A stretch of DNA of 64,000 nt from Clarkia xantiana subsp. parviflora (lineage: Eukaryota; Streptophyta; Magnoliopsida; Myrtales; Onagraceae), in NCBI GenBank assembly GCA_036873135.1, contig JAPTYO010000003.1, positions 23,584,001 through 23,648,000 of the forward strand, read 5' to 3'. Below are positions 32,681 to 44,648 of the stretch, piece after piece. Below the pieces are notes generated by a model. It was not told the origin of the DNA. It saw only the letters and a program-made list of their open reading frames with translations, and made no database searches. Position numbers and translations under genes: made by a program. Every line of letters starts with the position of its first letter. The stretch's first letter is position 1.

Positions 32681-35600
32681 ATGGTCTTCATCTTATCGCC
32701 GGAGGGCAAAACCCTCTGCCTTGACCTGCGCACTAGCACCGCCACAGTCCATGATCTCAAGCTCTCCATCCATGCCAAATTGCTAATCCCACCTCCTCTC
32801 CAGCGCCTCATCTCATCCTCCCAACTCAGGTTACTCAATCGGAATGATTCCGACATCCTCGCCGATGTCGGTGTCCATTCGAATTCAACCCTAGTACTGC
32901 ACATCCCCTTTCTTGGCGGCACTCAACCCCCCGGTGCCCCTCCCACGCGCCCCCGCCTTGAGTTTCTGAACTCGAAGCCTCCTGCAAACTATGTTGCTGG
33001 TCTTGGACGTGGAGCCACTGGTTTCACAACTCGATCTGATATCGGGCCTGCACGAGCTGCTCCTGATCTTCCTGATAGGTCCGCGGCGGCGATTGGGGCT
33101 GCTCCAGCTGGACCTGTTGGGGCTGGGCGTGGCCGTGGGAAGCCTGAGGAGGAGGAAGAAGAAGATGAAGGGGAGGAAGAGAAGGGTTATGATGAGAACC
33201 AGAAGTTTGACGAATTTGAGGGGAATGATGTGGGGCTTTTTGCTTCTGCAGAGTATGATGAAGATGATAAGGAAGCTGATGCGGTGTGGGAGGCTATTGA
33301 CCAGCGGATGGATTCGAGGAGGAAAGACAGGAGGGAAGCAAGGTTAAAAGAGGAGATTGAGAAGTACAGGGCTTCCAACCCTAAGATTACAGAGCAGTTT
33401 GCTGATTTGAAGAGGAAGTTGCACACCATGTCAGCTACGGACTGGGATAGCATACCTGAGATTGGGGACTACTCAAGTAGGAACAAGAAGAAGAGATTCG
33501 AAAGCTTTGTTCCGGTTCCTGACACGTTGCTTGAGAGGGCTCGGAAAGAACAGGAGCACGTTACAGCTTTGGATCCTAAGAGCAGAGCTGCTGGAGGGAC
33601 AGAGACGCCATGGGCTCAGACCCCAGTTACAGATTTGACAGCTGTCGGTGAGGGTAGAGGTACTGTTCTTTCTCTGAAGTTGGATAGGTTATCAGATTCA
33701 GTAACTGGCCAAACTGTTGTGGATCCAAAGGGTTATTTGACTGATTTGAAGAGCATGAAGATCACTAGTGATGCCGAGATATCTGACATTAAGAAAGCTA
33801 GATTGTTGCTCAAAAGTGTAATACAGACCAATCCAAAGCATCCTCCGGGATGGATTGCTGCTGCAAGATTAGAGGAAGTGGCGGGGAAGATTCAAGCTGC
33901 AAGGCAACTTATACAGAAGGGCTGTGAAGAGTGTCCTACCAATGAGGACGTGTGGATTGAAGCTTGTAGACTCGCTAACCCTGATGAAGCAAAGGCAGTG
34001 ATTGCTCGTGGAGTCAAGTCAATTCCCAATTCAGTTAAGCTGTGGATGCAGGCATCAAAATTGGAGCGTGATGAGCTTAATAAGAGTAGGGTATTGAGGA
34101 AAGGACTAGAGCATATCCCCGACTCTGTTAGGCTCTGGAAAGCAGTGGTTGAGCTTGCAAATGAAGAAGATGCTCGATTACTGCTGCATAGGGCTGTCGA
34201 ATGTTGTCCATTACATGTCGAGTTGTGGCTTGCACTTGCAAGATTGGAGACTTATGACAAATCAAAGAAGGTGCTCAATAGGGCTAGGGAGAGGTTGCCT
34301 AAGGAGCCAGCAATATGGATTACTGCAGCAAAGTTGGAAGAGGCTAATGGCAATAGTTCTATGGTTGTGAAGATAATTGAAAGAGGTATAAGGGCTTTGC
34401 AGAGGGAAGGAGTGGTGATTGATCGGGAAGTTTGGATGAAGGAGGCTGAGGCTGCAGAAAGAGCTGGGTCTGTATTTACATGCCAAGCCATTATCAGTAA
34501 CACTATCGGGATTGGGGTTGAAGAAGAAGACAGGAAGAGAACTTGGGTTGCTGATGCAGAAGAATGCAAGAAAAGAGGTTCTATTGAGACTGCTAGGGCT
34601 ATATATGCTCATGCCCGAACTGTATTTTTGACAAAGAAGAGCATTTGGTTGAAAGCGGCACAACTCGAGAAGAGTCATGGAACAAGGGAATCTCTTGATG
34701 CATTGCTCCGGAAAGCTGTTACCTACTGTCCTCAAGCTGAGGTGTTGTGGCTTATGGGTGCCAAGGAGAAATGGCTTGCTGGGGATGTACCTTCTGCACG
34801 TGCAATCCTTCAAGAAGCTTATGCTGCCATTCCTAACTCTGAAGAGATCTGGTTGGCGGCGTTTAAGCTTGAATTTGAGAACAACGAGCCCGAGAGAGCA
34901 CGGATGCTTCTTGCCAAGGCACGTGAAAGAGGTGGAGAGAGAGTTTGGATGAAATCAGCTATTGTTGAGAGGGAACTGGGGAAGACAGAAGAAGAGAGAA
35001 GGCTTCTTGATGAAGGACTGAAGCGTTTCCCTTCATTCTTCAAGCTATGGTTAATGCTCGGACAGCTTGAAGAACGGCTTAGTCGATTAGACAAGGCAAA
35101 GGAGGCTTATGAATCAGGTCTGAAGCACTGTCCAAGTTGCATACCCCTTTGGCTTTCCTTAGCTAACCTTGAGGAGAAGATGAATGGTCTGAGCAAAGCT
35201 CGTGCAGTCCTTACTATGGCTAGGAAGAGGAACCCACAGAACCCTGAGCTATGGCTGGCAGCCATAAGAGCTGAAGCTAAGCATGGAAACAAGAAGGAAG
35301 CTAGTGTCTTGATGGCCAAGGCACTTCAAGAGTGTCCCACCAGTGGCATTCTTTGGGCAGCTTCCATTGAAATGGTTCCCCGTCCACAGAGAAAGACCAA
35401 GAGTACAGATGCTTTTAAGAAATGTGACCAGGATCCTCATGTTATTGCTGCTGTGTCAAAGTTGTTCTGGCATGACAGGAAGGTGGATAAAGCCCGGAAC
35501 TGGCTCAACAGGGCAGTGACTCTTGCCCCAGATATTGGTGATTTCTGGGCATTGTACTACAAGTTTGAGCTTCAACATGGGTCTGAGGATAACCAAAGAG

Positions 35601-35764
35601 ATGTTATCCAGAGATGCGTGGCTGCAGAACCCAAGCATGGTGAGAAATGGCAAGCAATTTCCAAGGCAGTGGAGAATTCTCACCAACCAACTGAAGCCAT
35701 CTTGAAAAAGGTGGTGGTTGCCATCGGGAAAGAAGAGAGTGCTGCTGAGAATAGCAAGAACTGA
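32681..35764 (+). CDS. STA1: Pre-mRNA-processing factor 6 homologue (STABILIZED1)
   Basis: Uninterrupted frame of 1,027 residues, matching the ~1,029 of Arabidopsis STA1, whose coding region is also intronless. Residues ~1-90 form a ubiquitin-like segment ([17 protein letters not shown]). The PRP1 N-terminal domain follows ([18 protein letters not shown], then [16 protein letters not shown]), with an acidic run ([12 protein letters not shown]) near 165-180 and [12 protein letters not shown]. From ~365 to the end there are HAT/TPR-like helical repeats with W..A..L.E signatures ([32 protein letters not shown]). PRP6 is the U5 snRNP protein that bridges U5 and U4/U6 in the tri-snRNP, in the nucleus. 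In plants STA1 is needed for splicing and stress tolerance. No sign of damage. Confidence 0.97.
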   Translation: MVFILSPEGKTLCLDLRTSTATVHDLKLSIHAKLLIPPPLQRLISSSQLRLLNRNDSDILADVGVHSNSTLVLHIPFLGGTQPPGAPPTRPRLEFLNSKPPANYVAGLGRGATGFTTRSDIGPARAAPDLPDRSAAAIGAAPAGPVGAGRGRGKPEEEEEEDEGEEEKGYDENQKFDEFEGNDVGLFASAEYDEDDKEADAVWEAIDQRMDSRRKDRREARLKEEIEKYRASNPKITEQFADLKRKLHTMSATDWDSIPEIGDYSSRNKKKRFESFVPVPDTLLERARKEQEHVTALDPKSRAAGGTETPWAQTPVTDLTAVGEGRGTVLSLKLDRLSDSVTGQTVVDPKGYLTDLKSMKITSDAEISDIKKARLLLKSVIQTNPKHPPGWIAAARLEEVAGKIQAARQLIQKGCEECPTNEDVWIEACRLANPDEAKAVIARGVKSIPNSVKLWMQASKLERDELNKSRVLRKGLEHIPDSVRLWKAVVELANEEDARLLLHRAVECCPLHVELWLALARLETYDKSKKVLNRARERLPKEPAIWITAAKLEEANGNSSMVVKIIERGIRALQREGVVIDREVWMKEAEAAERAGSVFTCQAIISNTIGIGVEEEDRKRTWVADAEECKKRGSIETARAIYAHARTVFLTKKSIWLKAAQLEKSHGTRESLDALLRKAVTYCPQAEVLWLMGAKEKWLAGDVPSARAILQEAYAAIPNSEEIWLAAFKLEFENNEPERARMLLAKARERGGERVWMKSAIVERELGKTEEERRLLDEGLKRFPSFFKLWLMLGQLEERLSRLDKAKEAYESGLKHCPSCIPLWLSLANLEEKMNGLSKARAVLTMARKRNPQNPELWLAAIRAEAKHGNKKEASVLMAKALQECPTSGILWAASIEMVPRPQRKTKSTDAFKKCDQDPHVIAAVSKLFWHDRKVDKARNWLNRAVTLAPDIGDFWALYYKFELQHGSEDNQRDVIQRCVAAEPKHGEKWQAISKAVENSHQPTEAILKKVVVAIGKEESAAENSKN

Positions 35765-36010
35765 ATCTCTAAAGGTACAATGATATCACCATTATCAGTT
35801 TTCTACACTTATTGGTTTCTTTTCCTGCTTTTTAAAGTTTAAGTAATATGGAATGATTGTTGTTCTTATTTTGTGGTTGCTATGCAGATCTTTGTCTACT
35901 GAATGGATGTTGTTCAATTTGCATATCCGAAATGAGCAGTGGCATCGGGCTTCAATTGTATCATGGTAAATCTTGTAACCAATTAAGGAGAATCTAAGTC
36001 AAAATGTGGC
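35765..36010 (+). other. STA1: STA1 3' untranslated region
   Basis: After the stop the sequence AAAG|GTACAATGAT and, ~110 bases on, TTGTGGTTGCTATGCAG|ATC could be a 3' UTR intron (about 35775-35887). The end of the transcript cannot be fixed. Confidence 0.35.
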
Positions 36011-37047
36011 GTCTAGTGATTTTTCAAAGTAACGGATTATATTACTGCTCAAGGCATTAAATTATATGTGCATTGACTGTCCTTTTTGTATTCTGACTAT
36101 GTTTTGAACCTTCTTTCTCTCTACAAAGTACAAATGCATGGATCTAGAAGAGTGATGAATCAGTTCCCAATGGCTATTACTCTTTAATCCCTGTCAAGTT
36201 TGTTCTGGTACATTCCATAGATACAAGAGATTGATATTTGCCGTTCTCGCATTGCTTATGCAAAATTTCAGGTCCGGAATTATGTATCATCTCAAGTTAG
36301 CTTTGATCATCATGGACTTCTCTAACAATTCATGTGGAAATGTGAAAATGCAGGTTCCGTTTGATCACCGCCTGTATTTTTCGCATTTGCTCCTCTATTT
36401 TGCTGTTATATAAATTCTGTGTCTCAGGTAAGTAAAATATGGACTCTCTTGTCCAAAAAAAAGTAAACTATGGACTGTTGAAACACTCAACTAATGTGAT
36501 GCATCGGTTAAATTTGGTCGGTTCTAATGTAGAATAATCTGCAGTTTGGCAGCATGGTTAGCTTTCTATGTCATGGAATCTCTTTGCGGTTGATAGCAGC
36601 AGCATTATTGTCAATATACAAGACATGGATTCTTTTACAATGTTGTTTGGAATGATGTGGCAAAATTTTGCAGGAATATTCAAAACTATACAGGTACTAG
36701 ACCACCATTACTGATGTTGGCTAGTTCCTATTATAAAGGATCCAAGTAGGCTTGAATGTTGTGCAGTGTAATTAGTGAAGCCATGAAGAATTCTATCTGT
36801 CTTATAATAATCTAACTCTTCAAGCAATAGTTAAGAACAATTGTGGAGAGACCAATACTCCTTCCCCACCATCAATATACTTCTTCGACTTCCGGTCCAG
36901 CAGAAGTGATCATCTGGATAAGATCAACGCTTGTGCATAATTATTAGATCAGGATAGTAGATTATTTAGAGTTCAATAATTTGATTCGGGAATACAACGC
37001 GTATTTACACTAAATAATATGATTTGCTCACTATATTGGATTGGATG
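36011..37047. other. Intergenic DNA
   Basis: About 1 kb with short frames only, no inverted-repeat ends and no recognised gene. Some of the first part may still be transcribed from STA1. Confidence 0.45.
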
Positions 37048-37148
37048 CATTCGTATTTTATTTGTGTATGTAAATATATATATCCAATGAATCTCTTTAA
37101 TGGCCAAAAAAAGAAAAATATTTAACGTTAACAGCCTTAAACACCAAT

Positions 37149-37220
37149 GTCGTTGTAGTATAGTGGTAAGTATTCCCGCCTGTCACGCGGGTGACCCGGG
37201 TTCGATCCCTGGCAACGGCG
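37149..37220 (+). tRNA. tRNA-Asp (GTC)
   Basis: 72 nt. Acceptor stem GTCGTTG pairs with CAACGGC, discriminator G. The anticodon loop CTGTCAC sits between CCCGC and GCGGG, giving anticodon GTC. A box TAGTATAGTGG and B box GGTTCGATCC are intact, and a T5 run directly follows for Pol III termination. No CCA is encoded, as normal in eukaryotes. An identical gene is at 50089. Confidence 0.95.
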
Positions 37221-37292
37221 TTTTTAATCTTTCTATTTGCCTTTTATCTTTCTGAATTTGTTAAAGATATCAGTGAACAATTTTACCAAATA

Positions 37293-37365
37293 GCGGGGAT
37301 AACTCAGTTGGGTGAGCGTCAGACTGAAGATCTGAAGGTCGCGTTTTCTATCCACGCTCACCGCT
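37293..37365 (+). pseudogene. tRNA-Phe (GAA) pseudogene
   Basis: The 73-nt sequence GCGGGGATAACTCAG... keeps the anticodon arm CAGACTGAAGATCTG (GAA). It departs from plant tRNA-Phe at key sites. The D stem has ACTC against GAGC (lost pair). The T arm reads TTTTCTATCC where GGTTCGATCC-type B boxes are needed, removing the conserved G53 and the GA of the T loop. The discriminator is T instead of A. It lies 72 bp after tRNA-Asp. The loss of the B box should prevent Pol III expression. Confidence 0.8.
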
Positions 37366-37857
37366 TTGTTTTATCTTTTTAACTTATCCAAACGACATTG
37401 TTTCGAGTCCAACCAACGGTGGATCTATTTTGCTATTTTAAAGATTCTTTTCTTGTCTTCAAGTTGTATGATTAACATTTTTCTTCGATCAGGGAATTTG
37501 CTCCTGCAGAACCATCCACAAATACAGACCACTGCAGATTTGAAGATCGATTTTAGCTGATGAACCAGATTTTTTTTAGCTAGCTAGAAAGAAGATTTTT
37601 GTCTCTTTTAATCCACTTACGAAATTTCAGGTTATTGGGTTTAGTCATATATGCATGAACAAACTATTATATAGTCTATCGTTTATTATTATAAATATAA
37701 ACCCCCAGTGTCTTGAGGAATGTGGTTCAAAAGCTTCTTAATAAGACTGTATATATATAGTTACAAAAAGAATAAGAAATCGTTCTCCAAACATAAACAC
37801 ACACAATTAAATCCAATAAATGTTTAAAGACGTTGAATCTGGCTGGCAGAAATTCAT

Positions 37858-38979
37858 CTAGAGGAACCTGGACCGCTTGCACTCTGTTGGGACGCCCTGA
37901 GGGAACCGTTTAACGTCGGTGCAGTAGTTATAGACCATGTACTTTTGTTGCACCCACCTCAACCGGTTCCTACCCGATGCATCTAGGGTTTGGTCTTGCC
38001 ACGCACCGTTTTGTAGCGATGTACAAGAAGATGTGCCAGCTGGTGTTCTTACACAAGCATTGGCATTGAAGTTCCTAAATGAAGCCGTGAAGGGAGCTTT
38101 TGACCAATCCGTCTTGACGAGCCCGCCCATCGTCGCCCAGTCATCTGCATTCCACAGACTCGAGTATATTCTCATCGGTTGCTCTTTCGGGAATGGAATC
38201 CCCATAGATTCCAAGTTGTTGAACACTCTAATGGGAATGTTGTCCACCAAGAATCTATCAAATTTGTAGAGAACAATATATATGTAAGCAAATTTTGCAT
38301 GAGAACAAAGAATGGTGCATATATATATTTTGCATGCCCTAATTAATTAGTTGTTATAATATATACATGCATAATTGTACTTACATGATGCGTTGAGCAT
38401 TCCAGAGAATGGAGTAGGTATGGAAGGCCTTTGTAGGATCAAACCAGAGATGAAACTGTTGTTCTTTATTGCCTTTCCCTTGGGAGAAGACATTGGTGTG
38501 GAGTGTGTATGGATTTCCCGACATGTTTCCGAGGAACTCAAAATCGATTTCGTCATGATTTGCACCCTCAGAAGATAACTACATATAATATCCATGCATG
38601 GTAAGAATAGTAGATATATAAATATCATAAAATAAAAGCTAGACACTAAATTAATTAACTTGTTATGTAAATTATATTTCAACAATTAAGTTGTTCTTAC
38701 ATAAAAGGTGGTGACAGTGCCTGCAGAATTGCCGGGAACAAGCTTGATTTGCATGTCGAGTCTGCCAAATAAGTACTCGTTCTTTGACTTGAAACCCGAC
38801 CCGGAATACTTATCGAGCGATAGAGTGAGTAGGTTTCCTCCATTGAGTATGTTTGCACGTTGGTCGCCAAATGTGATATCGAAGTCGTTGTAGAAGTTGC
38901 CTGCTGCTGCTGTAGAGGCTGTTATTAGGAACCCTAGTAGCAATATAGAGAACTTGATGATGAGAAAGGAATGCTTCAT
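37858..38979 (-). CDS. XTH: Xyloglucan endotransglucosylase/hydrolase, copy A
   Basis: Three exons on the minus strand (38979-38701, 38578-38385, 38254-37858) give 289 residues, the usual XTH length. The signal peptide [19 protein letters not shown]...ASTAAAG targets the protein to the cell wall. The GH16 catalytic motif [11 protein letters not shown] at the start of exon 2 supplies nucleophile and acid/base Glu, followed by NMS, the N-glycosylation site typical of XTHs next to it. The XTH C-terminal region has [30 protein letters not shown] and paired Cys. XTHs cut and rejoin xyloglucan chains in the wall. I chose ATG 38979, not the upstream in-frame ATG at 39060, because it gives a clean signal peptide. 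It pairs head to head with copy B, 1.86 kb away. Confidence 0.95.
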
Positions 38980-40837
38980 ATTTAGAGATGATGGAGTTGA
39001 GGAAGCAGAGAAAGAAGCTTTGGCTTGTAGTGTATGATAATGAAATATATGGAATGACACACTTTGGCTTCAAATATATATATATACACATTACATTTGA
39101 GTGGGTGGGAAGGTGGCGGTGGGGTATAATGGGAAGGAAGAGACATGGAAGCTGAGGGAGACAGTTCAAAATAAGCTGTCTATTATTGCTGGTGTGTCAA
39201 TTTAGATTTTTATGTATTATTTTTTCAATATTATCTTTGAGACCATTCGGAGAAGCAGTAATTGTGTCATTTTGTTTTACACTTATAATAATTTCCGCTC
39301 ACACTAAATATGTTCATAAATGATAACTATGAATATTTTTATATTTATAAAATTTAATTTAGTTTAAATTCGATATATATATATATATATATATAATTAA
39401 AAGATGAACGGTTGAATGTCTAAATAATAGATATAGTAAACTATGTTGGCTTCTTCATTTTTAATTTGTTTTAGTTAAATTGTAGGTTGTTCATGATATA
39501 TCATGAGTATATTTAATTTGGTATGGGTGAAGTGAGGACGGTGGTGGAATATAATTAGACGCGTTTGGGTTTGGTAATATGGGTGGACTCCCTAGCTGAA
39601 TAGGATCCTTCCTACCTCTGATCTACATTACCGTGGGCGCCGGTTATAACTCGCTTGATGATATCTAGCTAGTAACTTAATTGGACTTTCTTTACCAAAA
39701 CTTAACTGAACTATAATTTTGACTTAAAGATAACCATTGTAAATTTTACTATTTAGTTCTTTTATGTCCTATGAGAGGTAAATTAATATGGAAAAAATGT
39801 AAACTATACAATGTATTTCAAAGTTATTGTATTTGACATGACTAAACCTACTCCGAGAATGACCTGAGAGCATAATTGACTCGACTCTAAGTACAATATA
39901 ATACAACAAGATTGCCACAACTCCAAGAGAATAATACAAGAATTGAATCTTATTACGAAAAATTAAATTAAATGATGTATATAGTGTTATAATAATTTCA
40001 AATGCTCGAGGGACCGGGAGCCCTTTATTGGGTGTTCTTGCTCTTTGTCCCTTGAGAATTCAAATTTAAAAATTTAAAGACGGTAGGTAGAGTTTGGCAT
40101 TGCCCCTTTAATTGGCGATCTTGCCCCTGTCGTTTGAAAATTTTAAGTATCAATTTTAAGATTTTTTTTAATAATTTCAAATATTATATTATATTATATA
40201 ATTTAATTAATTTATTTAAAAGATGTTAGAACTCTTATATTATCCTTGGAGTCGGTATAATTATGTCACTTTATCATTCTCGGAGTCAGCTGGTCATATA
40301 TTTGTAACATTATCACGTAAAATTTAACAACAATTATAGATATATATATTGAAGGAAGTACCAATGAATATCGTTTTTAAAAGTAAACATCCACCACTAA
40401 TGAGTCTTAGAACGTAATACTAAAAGTAAACCTACGTTGGCCAATTTAATAACTTTATTATTATTATTATTTAATTAATTATTTTGCCAGCTTGTATTGA
40501 TCTGGCCGGAGATGGCTATACTTTACTCTAATAGAGTTTGTCTTGGAGTCACTGATTATTACATGGATCCTTCCTACCTCTAAAGTTAGTTGCTTTCCCG
40601 CGGTTTTACAGCTAGCCAAGATGTGGGTCTAGTCTAGCCACCTCCATTATATATAATATATATATATATACACAGCCACCAAAAATATATAATATAAATA
40701 CCCCCTTAATTCCTTCTTTCACCATCACCATCAATCACATAACAACATCTATCATCTATCTAAAATAAATCTCCTTGAATCATTTCTACACAATAAGCCT
40801 CATAACATAGAAAACATACGTATATCCCTGCTTCCTG
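38980..40837. promoter_or_regulatory. Shared upstream region of divergent XTH pair A/B
   Basis: This 1,858-bp AT-rich interval separates the start codons of XTH A (-) and XTH B (+) and must hold both promoters. On the B side TATAAATA lies at 40693-40700, ~140 bp before the ATG, followed by a CA-rich leader. On the A side a TATATATATA run at ~39070-39087 is a possible TATA element. There is a (TA)n microsatellite at 39374-39395. No other gene seen. Confidence 0.5.
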
Positions 40838-41923
40838 ATGACGATCTCAATCTTGGTGTTGCTTTCAATGGCTGCATCTGCAACAGCAGCAGCAGGTAAC
40901 TTCTACAATGACTTCGATATCACCTTTGGCGATCAACGAGCAAACATACTCAACGGAGGCAACCTCCTCACTCTATCCCTCGATAAATATTCCGGGTCGG
41001 GTTTCAAGTCCAAGAACGAGTACTTGTTTGGCAGACTCGACATGCAGATCAAGCTTGTCCCTGGCAACTCTGCTGGCACTGTAACCACCTATTATGTAAG
41101 AACAACTTATCTGAACTATATAATTAAATATCAAGTTAATTAATTTCTATATATATATATACATTTTGATGATACCTATAGCTAGTCTTCTTACCAAGTT
41201 CATTTCATGTATGGATATATGCAGTTATCTTCTGAAGGTGCAAATCACGATGAAATCGACTTCGAGTTCCTCGGTAATCTGTCGGGAAACCCGTACACAC
41301 TCCACACCAATGTCTTCTCACAAGGGAAAGGCAACAGAGAACAACAATTCCATCTCTGGTTCGATCCTACAAAGGCTTTCCACACCTACTCCATCATCTG
41401 GAATGCTCAACGCATCATGTAAGTATTATTATGTATACATAATTAACAACTAATTAATTAGGGCATATGCAAAATACACTCATGCAGAATTTGCTTACAT
41501 ATTATTGTTCTCTACAAATTTGATAGATTCTTGGTGGACAACATTCCTATTAGAGTGTTCAACAACTTGGAATCTATGGGGATTCCATTCCCGAAAGAGC
41601 AACCAATGAGAATATACTCGAGTCTGTGGAACGCAGATGACTGGGCTACGATGGGTGGGCTAGCCAAGACAGATTGGACTCAAGCTCCCTTCACGGCGTC
41701 GTTCAAGAACTTCAATGCTAATGCTTGTGTACGAACACCAGCTGGCACATCATCTTGTACCTCGCTACAAGGCGGTACGTGGCAAGACCAAACCCTTGAT
41801 GCATCGGGTAGGAATCGTCTGCGGTGGGTTCAGCAGAAGTACATGGTCTATAATTACTGCACTGACCTTAAACGGTTCCCTCAAGGAGTCCCAACCGAGT
41901 GTAACAAGTCAAGGTTCCTCTAG
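40838..41923 (+). CDS. XTH: Xyloglucan endotransglucosylase/hydrolase, copy B
   Basis: Exons 40838-41095, 41225-41418 and 41527-41923 give 282 residues, with GT/AG introns at the same positions as copy A. The signal peptide is short and different ([20 protein letters not shown]), but from [20 protein letters not shown] onward the mature enzyme is nearly the same as A. The catalytic motif [11 protein letters not shown] is followed by NLS. The C-terminal region has [11 protein letters not shown] and [16 protein letters not shown]. Role as for copy A: remodelling wall xyloglucan. Different leader and signal peptide suggest different regulation from A. The coding region of copy D is the same. Confidence 0.95.
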
Positions 41924-42342
41924 CTAATCGAAATCGTACGTCACTCAAACATCACTTGTATTATTGTGTTTGTTCATGTTTTATAAATGATTCATTATTC
42001 TTTTGTAATTAACTACAATATTGCAATAAGAAACTACCTACTTTTATCGTCTTGTATTTTTGTGGTAATTTACGTGTGACTGCCAGGTGCATATTAATTA
42101 CTTTAATTTTGGAAACTCTATTTTTAAATCATAACTATTTTTATATACCACATATTATTAAAAAAATTCAAGTTACCATTTAAATTTTATAAGTATTTAT
42201 TATTCTAAGAAATAACAAAAACTAAATAATTAAAATTTCAGGTAAAAACTGTAATTAATTAATTAATCATAGAAATTGCAAGTAAATGTAGCAACACTTT
42301 CATTTATTACGTCTTGCTCATCCCTATCCAATTATATATATA

Positions 42343-42371
42343 CTAGGTATTTGCCCCGCACATTTTGCTGT
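42343..42371 (-). other. Possible degenerate Helitron 3' end
   Basis: On the minus strand a weak stem (ACACAGCAAAATGTGCG) and GGGCAAATAC precede CTAG|T. The layout resembles the better Helitron ends at 9634 and 28935. The METE fragment lies directly inside this end. The opposite terminus was not found. Copy in the second unit at 55241. Confidence 0.3.
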
Positions 42372-42379
42372 GTCTGGAC

Positions 42380-43080
42380 TTACTTAGCGAGGTCTTTGCG
42401 GAGCTGCTTGGCGGCAGCCGCCATGTTGCTGACTGAGAGCAGGCTTGATTTCTTCATACTTGCGGGTCTTGAGACTACAGTCGGGGTTGGCCCACAAAGT
42501 GTTGGTCTCCAACACTGCAAGCATCTTGTTGATCTTGTCTTGACCAAAAGATAGTCATTGATTGGGTCGGCTGCCATAACAGTAGATGTTTAGGGGCTTC
42601 ACGCAGCGATAACAATACAATTGCACCCGCCCGTTTGCGAGTAATTGATTACATATCGAGTTTGATAAAAGTATAAATGACATCTAAGAAAGATACTGAA
42701 CCATATCGTTCATCTGCATTACATCAACAGTTACATAAGGTATTGCCCTAAATATCTGAGTGGTTTAAAGGGAGAAAGCAAAGGGTACGTAGCTAGCTTA
42801 CATCGGGCTCTACGTGGACCAAGACATCGATATCAAGCTCTTCTTCCTGGATGGCTGGAACATACTCATCCTCAGTGATCTTACACAACAACAACTCTAT
42901 CAATAAGCGAAGCTATCTTCATAAATTTTAGTAAACATATCAGTCAGGTCGACAAATTCACTCACTTCGTGACCTTGTATTCACGGGGAACTCTCCTGAG
43001 TTCAACTTTCTGGGGAAGGAACCAATGGTAGTGGTTGGGAGGATATGCAGGTTGAGATTCTTCTGTTGGGCATCTCCTTT
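42380..43080 (-). pseudogene. Methionine synthase (METE) gene fragment, copy 1
   Basis: Three minus-strand blocks match cobalamin-independent methionine synthase. Block ~43075-42965 encodes DAQQKNLNLHILPTTTIGSF and ends in a donor K|GTGAGT. Block ~42880-42800 encodes ITEDEYVPAIQEEELDIDVL; compared with the family, a short stretch after AIQEE is missing. Block 42580-42380 is the C terminus: [20 protein letters not shown] and then, in another frame, [15 protein letters not shown] and the stop. The frame change fits a 4-base insertion (AGTC) in GCTCTC(AGTC)AGCAAC. The central catalytic exons are absent, so no enzyme can be made. A captured or internally deleted copy. Confidence 0.8.
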
Positions 43081-44648
43081 GCAGTGCTCACATTTAAAAC
43101 AGAAAGAAGCTAATAAGTTATCTAAACTTCTTTAGTTCTAAAAATCAAGTCAATGAACTCGGAGTTCAACTTGCTAATTAAGAAATCGTCGCTCATAACA
43201 ACCATCATCGTTTCTCCCAAATATTGTATATGTACTTGGTTCTCTTCTTATAAGGATATTTGAGGAAACCTAATTCAATCTTCTTTTTTCTTTTCTTTTT
43301 GGTGGAGTAAAAGAAAAGTGCAGCATGTGAAATTACTTCATCTTCTACATGGAATGTCTTATGATTTCCATAGGATGGTGCAGCCAAACTTTTGCTTGGG
43401 GATGTTTCTATTGAAAACAAAAAGAGGTCATGCATTATTTTGCTTGCATATGAATTCAAAACTTTAAGAGTTAACCCATAATGTGATAAATAGTTATGGA
43501 ATATAGGGTAATTTGCAGGCAGAGACATCCTATAGGCTATAAGACATCATATTCAACGATCATCAATGCAACGTTGTCTCCAATATAAGCAAACCTATCT
43601 AATTAATGATCATCGTAACTATTTCAATGATGGCACTATAAGCAACCTACCAAATTAATAGCAAAGGTGTATCCCAATTAGTAATATATTCCATGGTTAT
43701 GACAATTTTTCATCTTAATATCAATTAAGCTTTATTTGACTTAGACTACAATTTCTGCTATATCTCTATGCTTCAATCATGGAGCAGCAGCAGATAGATC
43801 GTACCATGAGTCCTTGACTGTCCATTTCGAACTTGCATATATTTTACTTGCTTCTACCTGCATAAGTGAACAAATGGTTACTATGGGAAAAATATTCAGG
43901 GAAAATTGCTTTCTTGAAATAGAAAATATCATTTCACGCTAACTTTCACGCTGAAGCAATTCTTGTTCATTTGTTCTTGACAAATAGCAGTAAAAAGAGC
44001 ATATATTACACCTTCAGGAAAATTCTCGGGAGTGTCATAAACAACATCAAGTTGATAAGCTGTCGTTCTCTTCATCGAAAATTCATGGTTTAACCCAATC
44101 TCAGCTCGGTAATAAAATCAATTCTACAGTCAACATAATAGCTAATACAAAACTGCGACACCCGCCTCAGAAAAGAGTGCAATTTAGTATGAATCAATCA
44201 TCTGCACAAAAAAAAATCAGGGCAATGATTAGTTTTACAAAAACCAAGAAAAAATTACTACTTCTATAGGATCAGAGGAAGATCTGGCAGTCATCTCTGA
44301 ATCGGAAGGAGGAACGGCGTTCATCTATAACTGAAGATCTGAAACGGAAGCTTCAAATTAGTCGGCGAAACGATAATTGAATCTTCAAACAAACAACAAC
44401 CTGGAACAGTCGGGCAGTCGATTCAGTGTGTAGAAGTTGAAACGTACATGAAATGAGGGAGACGAAGCGACGGGAGGAGGAGGCATTCTGAAGCGCATGT
44501 GATGACGAATAGGATAAGTGGTTGGTCGATTCGCTCTCCAGCAGAGAATGGGCCAGAAACAGATTCATGGTAATAATCCGACAAAATGGGTTATTGGAAA
44601 ACGTCCGAAGGGTCCTCTTCTCACATCCTATCCTAGATTTCATTGGTT
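43081..44648. other. Gene-like but unrecognised minus-strand sequence
   Basis: Two stretches look once-coding on the minus strand. One is 43528-43205 (107 codons, SIETSPSKSLAAPSYGNHK). The other is near 44080-44010 (MKRTTAYQLDVVYDTPENFP). Neither was identified. The block 44285-44470 is repeated loosely in direct orientation at 44690-44878 (both with GAAACGGAAGCTTCAA-like and GTCGATTC words). Possibly more captured fragments. The same sequence is present in copy 2 (55979-57548). Confidence 0.35.

Larger units (their letters stand above)
37048..44648. repeat. Copy 1 of a 7.6-kb duplicated unit
   Basis: From GCATTCGTATTTTATT (37047) to CATTGGTTCC (44648) the sequence recurs in the same orientation at 49988-57548. 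Gene content is the same: tRNA-Asp, decayed tRNA-Phe, XTH (-), XTH (+), METE fragment. The copies differ by scattered substitutions and small indels in the left half. I saw no difference over roughly the last 4.5 kb. On the right, copy 1 continues into GACGCCATTGTGGG, while copy 2 meets an LTR. Confidence 0.92.

Noticed and set aside
38708..38893. Plus-strand frames opposite XTH exons (also at 51622)
   Set aside because: Mirror frames of conserved XTH coding exons on the minus strand.
42276..42554. 92-codon plus frame, repeated at 55174-55452
   Set aside because: It is the antisense of the METE fragment and runs into AT-rich flank.
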